DNA of 55,134 nucleotides from assembly GCA_003246895.1 (NCBI GenBank), contig QKCL01000065.1, forward strand, positions 1-55,134, in the 5' to 3' direction. Source of the stretch: Spirochaetota bacterium. Its GTDB lineage: Bacteria; Spirochaetota; UBA4802; UBA5550. Every line of letters begins with the position of its first letter. Position 1 is the stretch's first letter. Below the pieces are notes generated by a model. That model made no database searches, was not told where the DNA came from, and worked only from the letters and a program-made list of their open reading frames with translations. Of the stretch, positions 18,186-27,045 are shown in pieces. Both the position numbers and the translations under genes were made by a program.

Positions 18186-18226
18186 TCTCCTTAAATAAGG
18201 GCAACAGCATTGAGTACAGGGTATAA

Positions 18227-18619
18227 CTATCTGGAAAGTGTCATTGCAATATCAATAGCTATGACTATGAATGAAAGAATGAAAATGAAAAAGTAGTTAA
18301 TATTTTCTCTTGATTTTACTATTGATTTCATGATATAGGCTGAAACTTCAATTTCCTCAGGTGTCAGAGTCTTACCTTCGGAAATTTTTTCAATGAGGCC
18401 ATATTCCTTTATGGCTTTTCTTCTTTTTTCGGAGATATAGTATCTGTACATGAAGAACAGAAAATAGCCAATCACCCCCGCGTACCATGTGGGCCTGACC
18501 CAGGACGGTTCAATGTTCTGAAAGAGTATTATTACACGGAACGATATTGATGATATTATTCCGATTATAAAAAAAAGATTTATTGTCCATGGAGATACAG
18601 GCCGGGGCTTGTTTGTCAT
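18227..18619 (-). CDS. Small membrane protein, unknown function
   Basis: About 130 residues with three hydrophobic segments: two near the N-terminus (INLFFIIGIISSISFRVIIL and YAGVIGYFLFFMYRYYI) and one at the C-terminus (YFFIFILSFIVIAIDIA). Between them is a charged cytoplasmic loop (SEKRRKAIKEYGLIEKISEG). I do not recognise the family. The ATG at 18619 is chosen because GGAAGG lies 5 bp upstream. An in-frame ATG at 18640 has no ribosome binding site. It is a lone gene convergent with feoB, with the feoB hairpin between them. Confidence 0.65.
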   Translation of the reverse strand: MTNKPRPVSPWTINLFFIIGIISSISFRVIILFQNIEPSWVRPTWYAGVIGYFLFFMYRYYISEKRRKAIKEYGLIEKISEGKTLTPEEIEVSAYIMKSIVKSRENINYFFIFILSFIVIAIDIAMTLSR

Positions 18620-18882
18620 TTTAACCTTCCAGATAGTCAAAGATTCATGCTTGCATTAAAAGTATCGGGTTCATTCAGGGGATTTGTCAATTTTTTTATC
18701 AGTTACATTCCCCGAAAATGGGGCATGAAGATGCAGGCTGTTCAGGTCTCTATGCATGTGTTGCATAATGAAATAATTATTACGGAATCCATTGGCAGAT
18801 TGCCTGCGTGGAATTTTATTATTTTCTTGACATTTATGACCTTAGGTTGTTTCCTTTTTTAAAAAAATGGATTTATGTATTT

Positions 18883-19254
18883 ATGAAAAAAATGGCCTCT
18901 CTTCCCATTCTGTTCTTGCTGTTTCTTGTTTCCACCGGATGTTCATCCTTCGTCAGGGATGCTGACAGTAGGTTCCTGACCAGATATGAGAAGCAGAATC
19001 AGTCGGATATTGAATATACCCTGCTGAAGGATGTGGAAATAAACAAAGATAAGCTGTCAAAGGGATCAGCGGTTAAGGTAATTGTAGTTGCAGATAATAA
19101 CTGGGTCAAGGTCTATGTATACAGGTCAAGCGAGAGTATACTGAAGTCCAGAAGATTTCTTGTTCTTTATCTTTTTGAAGATGACTTTCCGGAAAAGAAA
19201 TTCAGCAGGGATATTTTTGACAGGGAGTTCAGAAAGGTTCTTTTAGAAAAATAA
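18883..19254 (+). CDS. Small lipoprotein upstream of dapA
   Basis: About 123 residues from the ATG at 18883. The N-terminus (MKKMASLPILFLLFLVSTGC) is a lipoprotein signal with lipobox STGC, so it should be lipid-anchored by the Lgt/Lsp route. The mature part is charged and contains a predicted beta stretch (GSAVKVIVVADNNWVKVYVY). No known domain recognised. It ends 29 bp before dapA on the same strand, so it may be co-transcribed. A longer frame starting at 18808 lacks a signal peptide at its start and is not preferred. The roughly 240 bp before it, back to the divergent membrane gene, shows no feature I can support. Confidence 0.65.
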   Translation: MKKMASLPILFLLFLVSTGCSSFVRDADSRFLTRYEKQNQSDIEYTLLKDVEINKDKLSKGSAVKVIVVADNNWVKVYVYRSSESILKSRRFLVLYLFEDDFPEKKFSRDIFDREFRKVLLEK

Positions 19255-19283
19255 TTAGTGTTAGAATAGATAGGTGATGTTTT

Positions 19284-20165
19284 ATGTTTGAAGGATTATT
19301 TACGGCCCTCATCACTCCGTTTAAAGGTGACGAGATTGATTATGATGCACTGGAGGCGCTCCTTGAGAAGCAGATAGAGGACGGCGTTGACGGTGTGGTT
19401 CCCATGGGGACAACGGGAGAATCTCCTACTGTTTCATTTGAAGAGCATGAGGAGATAATAAAAAGGGTTGTTAAAATAGTAAACGGCAGGGTCTCTGTTA
19501 TTGCCGGAACCGGAGCAAATTCAACCAAGGAAGCCGTTTGGCTCACAAAGGTTGCCCAGGATTCGGGTGTTGACGGTGTGCTTTCGGTTAATCCATATTA
19601 CAATAAACCTACACAGAAGGGGCTTGTTGCACATTTTGAGGAGATCGCCAGGTTTGTAAATATTCCGGTAATCCTGTATAACATCCCCGGAAGATCCGGT
19701 GTTAATTTCCTTCCGGAAAGTATTGATGAGCTTTTGAAAAGGGTCGGCAATGTGAAGGCAGTAAAAGAGGCATCCGGTGATATCCCGCAGATAATGAGGC
19801 TCATTGAACTGTGCGGTGACAGGGTCAATATCCTGTCCGGTGACGATAATCTTCTCCTGCCAATTCTTGCAGTGGGAGGCAAGGGCATAATTTCCGTTCT
19901 TTCAAACCTGCTGCCTTCTGATATGAAGAGGGTAATTACTCTCCATAATGAAAATAAAATTGATGAGTCCAGAAAACTCTTTTACAGGCTTCTTCCTCTA
20001 TGCAGGGGGATGTTCCTTGAGACAAATCCCATTCCCATCAAATATGCCATGGAGATTACCGGCAGATGTTCAGGTGATGTGAGGCTGCCCCTTACAAGGC
20101 TTGCAGATGACAAACAGGAAGTTTTAAAAAAGACATTGGCACAATATGGAGTTAAATTCTCATGA
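19284..20165 (+). CDS. dapA: 4-hydroxy-tetrahydrodipicolinate synthase
   Basis: 293 residues, normal DapA length and a TIM barrel. Schiff-base Lys is in VKEASGD (Lys about 161). The catalytic Tyr is in ILYNIPGRSG (about 132), the Thr pair in MGTTGESPTV (about 43-44), and Tyr106 is in NPYYNKPT. It condenses pyruvate with aspartate semialdehyde in lysine and meso-diaminopimelate synthesis, in the cytoplasm. It overlaps dapB by 4 bp (ATGA), so the two consecutive enzymes are coupled. The FEGLFTALITPF start is preceded by AGGTGA. Confidence 0.95.
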   Translation: MFEGLFTALITPFKGDEIDYDALEALLEKQIEDGVDGVVPMGTTGESPTVSFEEHEEIIKRVVKIVNGRVSVIAGTGANSTKEAVWLTKVAQDSGVDGVLSVNPYYNKPTQKGLVAHFEEIARFVNIPVILYNIPGRSGVNFLPESIDELLKRVGNVKAVKEASGDIPQIMRLIELCGDRVNILSGDDNLLLPILAVGGKGIISVLSNLLPSDMKRVITLHNENKIDESRKLFYRLLPLCRGMFLETNPIPIKYAMEITGRCSGDVRLPLTRLADDKQEVLKKTLAQYGVKFS

Positions 20166-20956
20166 AAATAGGAATCTGCGGTATAGGAGGAAGAATGGGG
20201 GAAGCCATTCTTCGGATAATGACGGATTCATCACACACACTCACCGCTGCATTCGACAGTGAAATCTCCCCCATGCTGAACAAAAATGCCAGGAACGTGG
20301 TAGACCGCCAGGGAGCTGACTGTATTATTGAGAAAATAAATGCCAAGGCTCTTTCTGAAACAGAAGTAATAATAGATTTTTCAGCTCCCGTTGCAACAAT
20401 GGAGCTTCTTAAATCGGCCGTTGAGAGCGGGACTGCAGTAGTAATTGGAACAACCGGGCTCACTGATGTCCAGAGAGAGGAAGTCTCCCGGGCTGCATCT
20501 TCAATTCCCGTTCTTTTCTCTCCGAACATGTCTCTTGGAGTTAATCTTCTCTTTAAACTCACTGAAATCGCCTCAAAGGCCCTTTCAACCGAGTATGACC
20601 CTGAAATATTCGAAGCTCACCACAGGTTAAAGAAGGATTCCCCTTCCGGTACTGCTGTGAAGCTCATAGAAATTGTCAGGGACAATCTTAAGGGCCTTGA
20701 TAATCCGGAAATTGTCCATGGCCGTGAAGGTATTGTGGGTGAACGTACTTCAAATGAAATAGGTGTTCATGCAATGCGCGGAGGAAGCATAATCGGAGAT
20801 CATACTGTGTTTTTTACAGGAATAAATGACCGTATTGAGCTTACCCACAGGGCCCAGAATCGTGATGTATTTGCAGCCGGAGCAGTGAAGGCTGCGGAGT
20901 TTCTCGCAGGCAAAGAGCCCGGCTTGTATTCTATGTATGATGTGCTGGGATTCTAA
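20162..20956 (+). CDS. dapB: 4-hydroxy-tetrahydrodipicolinate reductase
   Basis: 264 residues. The N-terminal nucleotide-binding motif is GICGIGGRMGEAI, and the active-site His pair and Lys lie in EAHHRLKKDSPSGTA, the DapB signature. It reduces HTPA to tetrahydrodipicolinate with NAD(P)H, next after DapA in the meso-diaminopimelate route for peptidoglycan. The stop codon shares one base with the start of the following regulator gene (TAATG). Confidence 0.95.
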   Translation: MKIGICGIGGRMGEAILRIMTDSSHTLTAAFDSEISPMLNKNARNVVDRQGADCIIEKINAKALSETEVIIDFSAPVATMELLKSAVESGTAVVIGTTGLTDVQREEVSRAASSIPVLFSPNMSLGVNLLFKLTEIASKALSTEYDPEIFEAHHRLKKDSPSGTAVKLIEIVRDNLKGLDNPEIVHGREGIVGERTSNEIGVHAMRGGSIIGDHTVFFTGINDRIELTHRAQNRDVFAAGAVKAAEFLAGKEPGLYSMYDVLGF

Positions 20957-21888
20957 TGACAGAAACCGTAACAACAGGCAAAAAGGATTTTCAGGAGTTT
21001 GAAAGCAACCCCTATGATCATCATGACAAGAGGCCTGAAGATGTTGTGAGGCTTTTTTATCTCCATGATGTTCCAATTATTCCGGTTGTGTCCAAACGGG
21101 GAGTCCTTATAGGTATTCTCCGGAAGGAGACTGTAATTGCAGAACTCAGTGACATTGAACGTGTTGAAAAACTGAAAATAGACGAATTTATTACAAATAT
21201 CTCCAGCCGGATGAATTTTGAGGACCTTCTGCAGTACGGCAAAATCAGAGAGTTCACTGTAATAAATATTTTTGGAGAGATTCAGGGCAAATGGTCCAGG
21301 ATTCAGCTTTTCAATGCCTGTGAAACAGGGAACAAGATTGAAGTGGAATCTGAAGTGAAGCAGCAGAAAGAGGATGAAGTCATGGAATCTATGATATTCT
21401 CCATCCTCGAACATATTCCAAGGGCCCTCTATGCTGTAAATGAGAAGGGGAAGACTATTTTTTACAACGGCCACTTTGAAGAGCTCTATGAAGAGCGCTT
21501 TAAAAGTGAAGTGGAAGTGGAATTTGTTGAAAATCTGGTAAATGAACCAGGCTCCAACGAGCTTTTTTCCGATGTAAATGACGGAGATATATACTTTTTC
21601 AATTCAGAACTTGACGCTTATTACGAAAAAGTACCTATTTTGAGCGGTTCCAGAAAAAACGGATACCTTATATTCTTTGATAAGGGTAAAAATGGTACAG
21701 AGGGGCTCCGAATTCCGGGACTTGACCTGCAAAATATGCCGCTGCCTGATATCCTTCAGGCAGTAGAGAGGCAGCTCATTGTCGATACCCTTCACGGCGA
21801 GCCAGATCTCGGCAGATCTGCCGGGAAACTGAAAATAACCAGGCAGCAGCTTGCTGCAAAAATAAAAAAAATGGATATAAAGGCCTGA
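20956..21888 (+). CDS. CBS-PAS-Fis-type HTH regulator in the dap operon
   Basis: 310 residues. Residues about 25-120 resemble a CBS domain pair or half-pair (FYLHDVPIIPVVSKRGVLIG, then LRKETVIAEL). Residues about 145-255 resemble a PAS domain (ILEHIPRALYAVNEKGKTIF). The last 45 residues (LPDILQAVERQLIVDTL, then RSAGKLKITRQQLAAKIKKM) are a Fis/NtrC-type helix-turn-helix. No sigma-54 ATPase domain lies between PAS and HTH. It is coupled to dapB by a one-base overlap, so it is made with the lysine/DAP enzymes. It may sense an adenosyl or other small ligand and act on transcription. Target unknown. Confidence 0.65.
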   Translation: MTETVTTGKKDFQEFESNPYDHHDKRPEDVVRLFYLHDVPIIPVVSKRGVLIGILRKETVIAELSDIERVEKLKIDEFITNISSRMNFEDLLQYGKIREFTVINIFGEIQGKWSRIQLFNACETGNKIEVESEVKQQKEDEVMESMIFSILEHIPRALYAVNEKGKTIFYNGHFEELYEERFKSEVEVEFVENLVNEPGSNELFSDVNDGDIYFFNSELDAYYEKVPILSGSRKNGYLIFFDKGKNGTEGLRIPGLDLQNMPLPDILQAVERQLIVDTLHGEPDLGRSAGKLKITRQQLAAKIKKMDIKA

Positions 21889-22095
21889 TTTTTTAAAAAA
21901 AATCTGTTTTTTCTTGACTTTTACTATTCAGATAATAGCTTGTACATATAGTATTACCTATATTGCTCACTCCCCGGTCACAAAGACCATTTTTGAATAA
22001 TCGTACATTTTTAACTGAGGCCAATATAGAGAGTTAATATTTAATTCGAAAACAATTCTTGAAGTATATAAATAACAGTATTGAAAGGGATATTT

Positions 22096-23478
22096 ATGCC
22101 TAAGATAACAGAAAATGGTGAAGTGGAAGAAAAGAAATCCGCTCCGGCAAAAAGAACGAATACAGCCAGAAATGGCAGAAATGCCGGTAAAAAGGAAATG
22201 TCAGGATCAGGAGAATCTGAAAACAGGCTGGATCTTGCAGAACTTAAAAGTAAAACAATCAATGAACTCTATTCTCTTGCAAAGGAGATGAAGCTTGAAG
22301 GTGTTTCGGGCCTCAAAAAACAGGACCTTATTTTTGAACTACTAAAGGGCCAGACCGAAAGGGATGGTCTTATTTTTGCAAGTGGTGTACTGGAAATTCT
22401 GAGTGACGGTTACGGATTCCTCCGCTCCCCGAACTATAACTACCTTCCGGGACCCGATGATATTTATGTATCTCCTTCACAGATAAGGCTTTTCGGCCTG
22501 AAAACAGGAGATACAATTGCAGGCCAGATCAGGCCGCCGAAGGATAATGAAAGGTTCTTTGCTCTGCTTAGAATAGAAGCAATCAACTTTGAAAACCCTG
22601 ACCAGATAAGCAGAAGGGTAATGTTTGATGACCTCACACCTCTCTATCCCCAGGAAAGAATCAATCTGGAGACTTCCGGGGATGAAATTGAGATGAGGAT
22701 CATGAATCTCATGACACCCATCGGAAAGGGGCAGAGGGCGCTTATCGTTGCTCCGCCGAGAACCGGTAAAACAATGCTCCTTCAGAAAATAGCAAATTCC
22801 ATCACAGAAAACCACCCTGAAGTTTACCTGATTGTACTGCTCATTGATGAAAGACCTGAAGAGGTTACTGACATGCAGAGGTCAGTAAAGGGGGAGGTTG
22901 TTTCATCTACATTTGATGAACAGGCCACACGTCACGTACAGGTTTCAGAAATGGTAATTCAGAAGGCAAGAAGGCTTGTTGAAAGGGGAATAGATGTAGT
23001 AATTCTTCTGGATTCAATAACAAGGCTTGCAAGGGCATATAACCAGGTTGTTCCAACAAGCGGAAAGATCCTGTCGGGTGGTGTTGATTCAAACGCGCTT
23101 CATAAGCCTAAAAGGTTCTTTGGTGCCGCAAGGAATATTGAAGAGGGAGGAAGCCTTACAATTCTTGCAACAGCCCTTATTGACACAGGAAGCAGAATGG
23201 ATGAGGTTATTTTTGAGGAGTTCAAGGGTACAGGTAACAGTGAACTCCATCTGGACAGAAAACTCTCCGACAGAAGGATTTACCCTGCCATAGATATTAA
23301 TAAGTCCGGGACAAGAAAAGAAGAATTACTGCTTGACGAAGAGGAACTAAATAAATTATGGGTATTAAGAAAGGCTCTTGCTTCGATGAGTGCTACTGAG
23401 GCCATGGAACTTCTCGTTGAGAAAATGAAGGCCACAAAGAACAACAAGGCATTTTTCAAGGCAATGAATACAGCCTAG
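22096..23478 (+). CDS. rho: Transcription termination factor Rho
   Basis: 460 residues from ATG 22096 (AAAGGGA 5 bp before it). An in-frame TTG at 22081 is not needed. A basic, low-complexity N-terminal extension (about 1-45, Lys/Arg/Asn/Gly-rich) precedes the Rho-N domain ([20 protein letters not shown]) and the RNA-binding cold-shock-like domain ([20 protein letters not shown]). The ATPase domain has Walker [12 protein letters not shown] and Walker B-type [16 protein letters not shown]. It is a hexameric RNA-dependent helicase that ends untranslated transcripts. rpmE follows 47 bp downstream. The roughly 200-bp leader before it is AT-rich with no clear promoter and a weak A/T hairpin near 21893. 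Confidence 0.95.
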   Translation: MPKITENGEVEEKKSAPAKRTNTARNGRNAGKKEMSGSGESENRLDLAELKSKTINELYSLAKEMKLEGVSGLKKQDLIFELLKGQTERDGLIFASGVLEILSDGYGFLRSPNYNYLPGPDDIYVSPSQIRLFGLKTGDTIAGQIRPPKDNERFFALLRIEAINFENPDQISRRVMFDDLTPLYPQERINLETSGDEIEMRIMNLMTPIGKGQRALIVAPPRTGKTMLLQKIANSITENHPEVYLIVLLIDERPEEVTDMQRSVKGEVVSSTFDEQATRHVQVSEMVIQKARRLVERGIDVVILLDSITRLARAYNQVVPTSGKILSGGVDSNALHKPKRFFGAARNIEEGGSLTILATALIDTGSRMDEVIFEEFKGTGNSELHLDRKLSDRRIYPAIDINKSGTRKEELLLDEEELNKLWVLRKALASMSATEAMELLVEKMKATKNNKAFFKAMNTA

Positions 23479-23525
23479 GAATTTGTATATTTAGAATAAA
23501 GTTATTAAAATACAGGAGAACCACA

Positions 23526-23729
23526 ATGAAGTCAGGAATTCATCCGGAATATACAGAAACAACCATTAAGTGCAACTGCGGTTTTGAGCTGAAAACAAGA
23601 TCTACAGTTGAAGATCTCAGGGTTGAGGTATGTTCAAACTGCCACCCATTCTATACCAAGAAGCAGAAACTTGTTGATACTGCCGGTAGGGTGGAAAAAT
23701 TCAAAAAGAAATACAATATCAAAGACTGA
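23526..23729 (+). CDS. rpmE: 50S ribosomal protein L31 (zinc-binding type)
   Basis: 67 residues. [19 protein letters not shown] is the L31 start, and the Cys pairs KCNCG and [14 protein letters not shown] are the zinc-binding ligands of the C+ form, which binds zinc rather than the cysteine-free form made under zinc limitation. Preceded by ACAGGAGAACCACA as ribosome binding site. It follows rho, as in many bacteria. A clear intrinsic terminator lies after it. Confidence 0.95.
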   Translation: MKSGIHPEYTETTIKCNCGFELKTRSTVEDLRVEVCSNCHPFYTKKQKLVDTAGRVEKFKKKYNIKD

Positions 23730-23765
23730 TTTTGTATTTAAATCCCTGTTTCCGAGGGAAAGTTC

Positions 23766-23803
23766 AAAAGCCGTTTCAGAAAATTTCTGTTGCGGCTTTT
23801 TTT
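23766..23803 (+). terminator. Rho-independent terminator after rpmE
   Basis: AAAAGCCG pairs with CGGCTTTT around an inner partly paired loop (CAGAAAATTTCTG), followed by a run of T. A classic terminator, closing the rho-rpmE unit. Confidence 0.85.
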
Positions 23804-23926
23804 GTGCCAGTTTTTATAATATTTGCTGTTGAAACTCTTTTGTATTGATTATTATTTTATCCTGTTCTAAAATTGACTGTTTCCGGAATTTTGCGGAAAA
23901 ACAAAATTTATTCATGAGGTTCTGTA

Positions 23927-25627
23927 ATGAAGCGAATAATGGTTTTACTGGCAATATTATTTCTTTCTTCAGCATCATATTCAAGGGAAAATACTGATTC
24001 CCTGGCATATATGTTTATTCCTGATCCTGCCAGCTTTTTTAATGGTGCAGAGGCAGCTGCAAAGATGCTTCGTCCCGGTAAAGTCAAGGGCGGAGAGCTT
24101 TCTATGTCCATGGGGATAATGCTTGGAGATCCCGGTTTCCATAATGTCAGAAAAGACAGGCCTGTCATGTGCCTTGTAATGAAACCTTCCGCAAAGGGGG
24201 GCAAACCGGGGCTTGCATATTTCCTTGAGGCAGCAAAGGATAATGCTGTAAGGTTCATTGAAAATCTCAAACAAATGAAATTTATATGCAAACAGTCCGG
24301 TAAACTCATTGTCTTTGCCAGGAGCGACGGTGAAGTAAGTGAAGCAATGAAGTCAGTATCATTATATAAATCTCTTTCGAGAACAAAAAAAGCAGATCAT
24401 CTCTACCTGTCTGTAAATATAAAAGGTTTCATGAATTTCTACCGGCCGGTTATTGAAATGTACCTTCAGAGAATAGCTCTTCAGATGCAGATAAAGCCAA
24501 TGGGTACTAAATATGGCGGAGATGCAGTAAATGATAAAAATAGTGAACGCCTCATTAAAATGGCAAAGGTTTATATATACGGGCTCTATGAGGTGATGAA
24601 TCAGTGTGACTCAATGGAGGTAGGTCTGAGTTTCAGCGGCGAGAGTGTACTTGCAAGTACAGAGTTTTTCGCATCGGCCGGCAGTCCCTTTGCCAGGTTT
24701 CTTTCCGGTGTGTCTCCGGGGAATCTGAAAGTGAACAACCACCTTCCTGAAAACGGAATTTATTCCATGATATACAGCTGCAATACCGAGAGTCTCATCT
24801 CCTTCTTTGACAGCCTTGTTCTTTCTGCTGAAAAACGCGACCCTGCCCTTAGCGGCATTTCCAAATCGCTTTACTACCAGTCATTTGCAAATCTGAGAAA
24901 CTGGTGGAACGGTGACATCGCATATACAATGGGAGCAACAGAAACCGGTAAAATAACTTTTTCATATGTACAGAGCATAAAAAACAGGGATGATGCACTG
25001 AAATATATAAAGGAATATGGAAGGATTTCAGCGCAGTATATGTCCATGCTCTCTCAAAACGGAAAAGGCGCCGCCAGACTTTCGCTTGCTGAAAATTCAA
25101 GAACTTACAGGGATATCAGTGTAAGCAGGTATGATATTGATATGGATTTCTCTTCAATGAGTGCAGAGGAGCAGAAGTCTGTTGAAAAACTGCTCGGGAA
25201 GAAGTTTTCCTATGAATTTGTGGTGACAGACAGGTTCTTTGCTTCATCAACAGAGCCTGAAAAGCTTAACAGAATGGTGGATTCCATTGCCGACGGTAAG
25301 GGGGGCACAGATTTTGTATCCATGAAGGAGTTCGGTGAAAACTATGATACCTATATGGATTATGATATCGCGGCCATATTCAGCAGATTAATTCCGGCTC
25401 TGGGGAAAGTGGGTGATGAAAATAGCGCAAGGATAAGAGAGGCCCTGTCCAAAATAAAGCGGGCTGACAGTACAATCCTATTTGTACAGAAGTCTGAATC
25501 AGGTTCTGCAAAGGGTAAACTGAAAGTTCCATTGAAATTCTTTTCGGAAGTCATGCCCATAATGTCTGAAATTGAACAGGGAAAGCCCATGAATGGCGGA
25601 AAAATGAAACAGGGCGGATTTAACTGA
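23927..25627 (+). CDS. Exported protein of unknown function, 566 residues
   Basis: A clear signal peptide (MKRIMVLLAILFLSSASYS, then RENTDS) indicates export, and no lipobox Cys is present. The mature protein has no domain I recognise. It contains many Met and Ser, with repeated alpha/beta elements that could resemble DUF3352-type periplasmic proteins. This is a guess. It ends in a Met/Gly/Lys-rich tail. It is a monocistronic gene, flanked by the rpmE terminator and a strong terminator at 25718. A weak TTGAAA-18-TATTTT promoter lies at 23829-23858. It directly precedes the fur operon but is separated from it by a terminator. Confidence 0.75.
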   Translation: MKRIMVLLAILFLSSASYSRENTDSLAYMFIPDPASFFNGAEAAAKMLRPGKVKGGELSMSMGIMLGDPGFHNVRKDRPVMCLVMKPSAKGGKPGLAYFLEAAKDNAVRFIENLKQMKFICKQSGKLIVFARSDGEVSEAMKSVSLYKSLSRTKKADHLYLSVNIKGFMNFYRPVIEMYLQRIALQMQIKPMGTKYGGDAVNDKNSERLIKMAKVYIYGLYEVMNQCDSMEVGLSFSGESVLASTEFFASAGSPFARFLSGVSPGNLKVNNHLPENGIYSMIYSCNTESLISFFDSLVLSAEKRDPALSGISKSLYYQSFANLRNWWNGDIAYTMGATETGKITFSYVQSIKNRDDALKYIKEYGRISAQYMSMLSQNGKGAARLSLAENSRTYRDISVSRYDIDMDFSSMSAEEQKSVEKLLGKKFSYEFVVTDRFFASSTEPEKLNRMVDSIADGKGGTDFVSMKEFGENYDTYMDYDIAAIFSRLIPALGKVGDENSARIREALSKIKRADSTILFVQKSESGSAKGKLKVPLKFFSEVMPIMSEIEQGKPMNGGKMKQGGFN

Positions 25628-25717
25628 TGCCTATTGCTTATGAATATGAGAATAATGCTGTGGAATAAGACAGTTATTGGCTGTTCATTTCGTTAAAACC
25701 TGAAAGATAATATTTTT

Positions 25718-25748
25718 AAAAAAGACTGCATTTGTGCAGTCTTTTTTT
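25718..25748 (+). terminator. Rho-independent terminator
   Basis: AAAAAAGACTGCA and TGCAGTCTTTTTTT form a perfect stem with a TTTG loop and a U-run, 90 bp after the exported-protein gene. Confidence 0.9.
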
Positions 25749-25800
25749 GTATAAGGATTAGTTGCAGCAAACTTTTTTCGAATAAAAAGTGGTTTGTGTA

Positions 25801-25829
25801 TTGACTAGAATATGCCTGATATGTATATT
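25801..25829 (+). promoter_or_regulatory. fur promoter
   Basis: TTGACT and TATATT with exact 17-bp spacing, immediately upstream of a Fur box. Confidence 0.7.
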
Positions 25830-25848
25830 GATAATGAAAATCATTTTC
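25830..25848. promoter_or_regulatory. Fur box
   Basis: GATAATGAAAATCATTTTC matches 17 of 19 positions of the classical Fur consensus. It begins at the base after the -10 of the fur promoter, so bound Fur would block transcription start. This suggests autoregulation of fur and iron control of the two DUF5320-type genes. Confidence 0.8.
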
Positions 25849-25879
25849 AATAAATAGGGAAGACTAATGGAGAGGTTGT

Positions 25880-26362
25880 ATGCACGGCAGGGGATGGTGG
25901 CACAGAAGATTCACTAATCATGGGATAAGGATGACACAGTCAAGAGAGGCCATAATAGATGTGCTCAACGGGGCGGATGGTCATCTTACTGCAGCTGAAA
26001 TATACCTGAAGGCCCATGAGCTGAACCCTGCGGTGGGACTCACAACTGTATACCGCACACTTGATATTCTCACAGAGATGGGGGTGGTGTATAAATTTGA
26101 GTTCGGCGAGGGAAAGGCCCGGTTCGAGCTCACAGGTGAATCCACAGACAGGGATCATCACCATCATCTGGTCTGTATGAAATGCAAACGAATAATAGAC
26201 TACAGTGACATGCTCGGTGAGGAGCGCGCATTTATAGAGAAGATTCAGGCAAAACTTGCGGAGCGCTATGATTTTGAAATAAGGGACCATTTTCTGCGAT
26301 TCAACGGAATCTGCGGGCAGTGCAGAAATGGCAGTAATAATATTAATTTTAAGGAGGATTGA
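25880..26362 (+). CDS. fur: Ferric uptake regulator family protein
   Basis: 160 residues. DNA-binding winged helix (QSREAIIDVLNGADGHLTA, then VGLTTVYRTLDILTEMGVV) and dimerisation domain with DRDHHHHLVCMKC and ICGQC, giving the two Cys-x2-Cys structural zinc pairs and the regulatory His cluster. The N-terminal extension MHGRGWWHRRFTNHG is unusual, basic and Trp/His-rich. GGAGAGG 4 bp before ATG 25880 supports the start. It has a Fur box in its own promoter. The start of the first DUF5320 gene is one base past its stop. PerR or Zur function cannot be excluded by sequence alone, but the Fur box favours iron. Confidence 0.88.
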   Translation: MHGRGWWHRRFTNHGIRMTQSREAIIDVLNGADGHLTAAEIYLKAHELNPAVGLTTVYRTLDILTEMGVVYKFEFGEGKARFELTGESTDRDHHHHLVCMKCKRIIDYSDMLGEERAFIEKIQAKLAERYDFEIRDHFLRFNGICGQCRNGSNNINFKED

Positions 26363-26363
26363 T

Positions 26364-26726
26364 ATGCCAAGAGGTAATGGAACAGGACCATCAGGATTCG
26401 GGCCAATGACAGGCCGTGGTGCAGGCTACTGCACAGGAAACAATGCGCCTGGATGCATGAACGGCTTTGTCGGAAGAGGCGGAGCAGGAATGCGGAGAGG
26501 CATGGGCTTTGGAGGAGGCGGCCGCGGTTTCCGCGGAGAGGGTTTCGGTTTAGGAGGCGGACGTTTTCAGGGCATAAACCACTATGGCCAGCAGGATTTT
26601 TCTCCTGAAATGGAAACAAACATGCTTAAAAACGAGGCCCGGTACATGGAGAATGAACTGAGGTTCATAAAGGAAAGAATCGCTGAACTTGAAGGCCTTG
26701 GTAAAGGAACAGCGGAAAATTTATAG
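26364..26726 (+). CDS. DUF5320 family Gly-rich protein
   Basis: 120 residues. The N-terminus MPRGNGTGPSGFGPMTGRG then GAGYCTGNNAPGC is typical of DUF5320. The middle is Gly/Arg/Phe-rich (AGMRRGMGFGGGGRGFRG), and the C-terminus (PEMETNMLKNEARYMENELR) is a predicted coiled coil. AAGGAGG lies before ATG 26364. A longer reading frame from 26328 overlaps fur and is not the start. Function is unknown. Homologues commonly sit beside NifX/NafY-type or ParA/MRP-type metal-cluster proteins. Its place behind fur suggests iron-responsive expression. Confidence 0.8.
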   Translation: MPRGNGTGPSGFGPMTGRGAGYCTGNNAPGCMNGFVGRGGAGMRRGMGFGGGGRGFRGEGFGLGGGRFQGINHYGQQDFSPEMETNMLKNEARYMENELRFIKERIAELEGLGKGTAENL

Positions 26727-26735
26727 GAGGTTAAC

Positions 26736-26999
26736 ATGCCGGGAAGAGACGGGAAAGGGCCTGAAGGTTTAGGGCCCAATACAGGACGGGGTGAAGGAAA
26801 CTGTTCAGGCGGAAACAACAGTAGTGGCCGGCCAGGTTCAGGGAGAGTATCCGGAATTATATCTTCGGTAAGAGACAGATTGTTCGGTACAGGCAGAGGA
26901 GGCCGGGGAAACCGTGGAGGCTGCGGCAGGCCCGGTACCGGCAGAGGTTCAGGCCGTGGGAGAGGGAAAGGCTGGAATTATTCCCGGCGAGAACAGTGA
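26736..26999 (+). CDS. Second DUF5320-like Gly/Arg-rich protein
   Basis: 87 residues starting MPGRDGKGPEGLGPNTGRG, the same opening as the preceding gene, followed by a Gly/Arg/Ser-rich low-complexity tail and no coiled coil. It has one Cys in ENCSGG-like context and one in GGCGRP. AGGAGG lies 5 bp before the ATG. Probably a diverged duplicate of its neighbour, made in the fur operon. Confidence 0.72.
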   Translation: MPGRDGKGPEGLGPNTGRGEGNCSGGNNSSGRPGSGRVSGIISSVRDRLFGTGRGGRGNRGGCGRPGTGRGSGRGRGKGWNYSRREQ

Positions 27000-27045
27000 G
27001 TTTTGTTTTTTAATGTTTTAATTAACATTCAGATAATAGGATATT

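Noticed and set aside
18647-18862. Plus-strand frame of 71 codons before the small lipoprotein
   Set aside because: No ribosome binding site or recognisable feature, and it overlaps the extended frame of the lipoprotein.
20953-21474. Minus-strand frame of 173 codons opposite the CBS-PAS gene
   Set aside because: It is antisense to a well-supported gene, has shadow-type Phe/Cys/His-rich content, and no ribosome binding site.
21801-21830. Second BglII-centred word (GCAGATCTGC) suspected as a repeat hairpin
   Set aside because: It lies within the coding region of the CBS-PAS gene and lacks the GTAGGGAACGC arms.
21889-22095. rho leader attenuator
   Set aside because: No stable alternative hairpins or leader peptide seen. 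Only a weak A/T hairpin near 21893.
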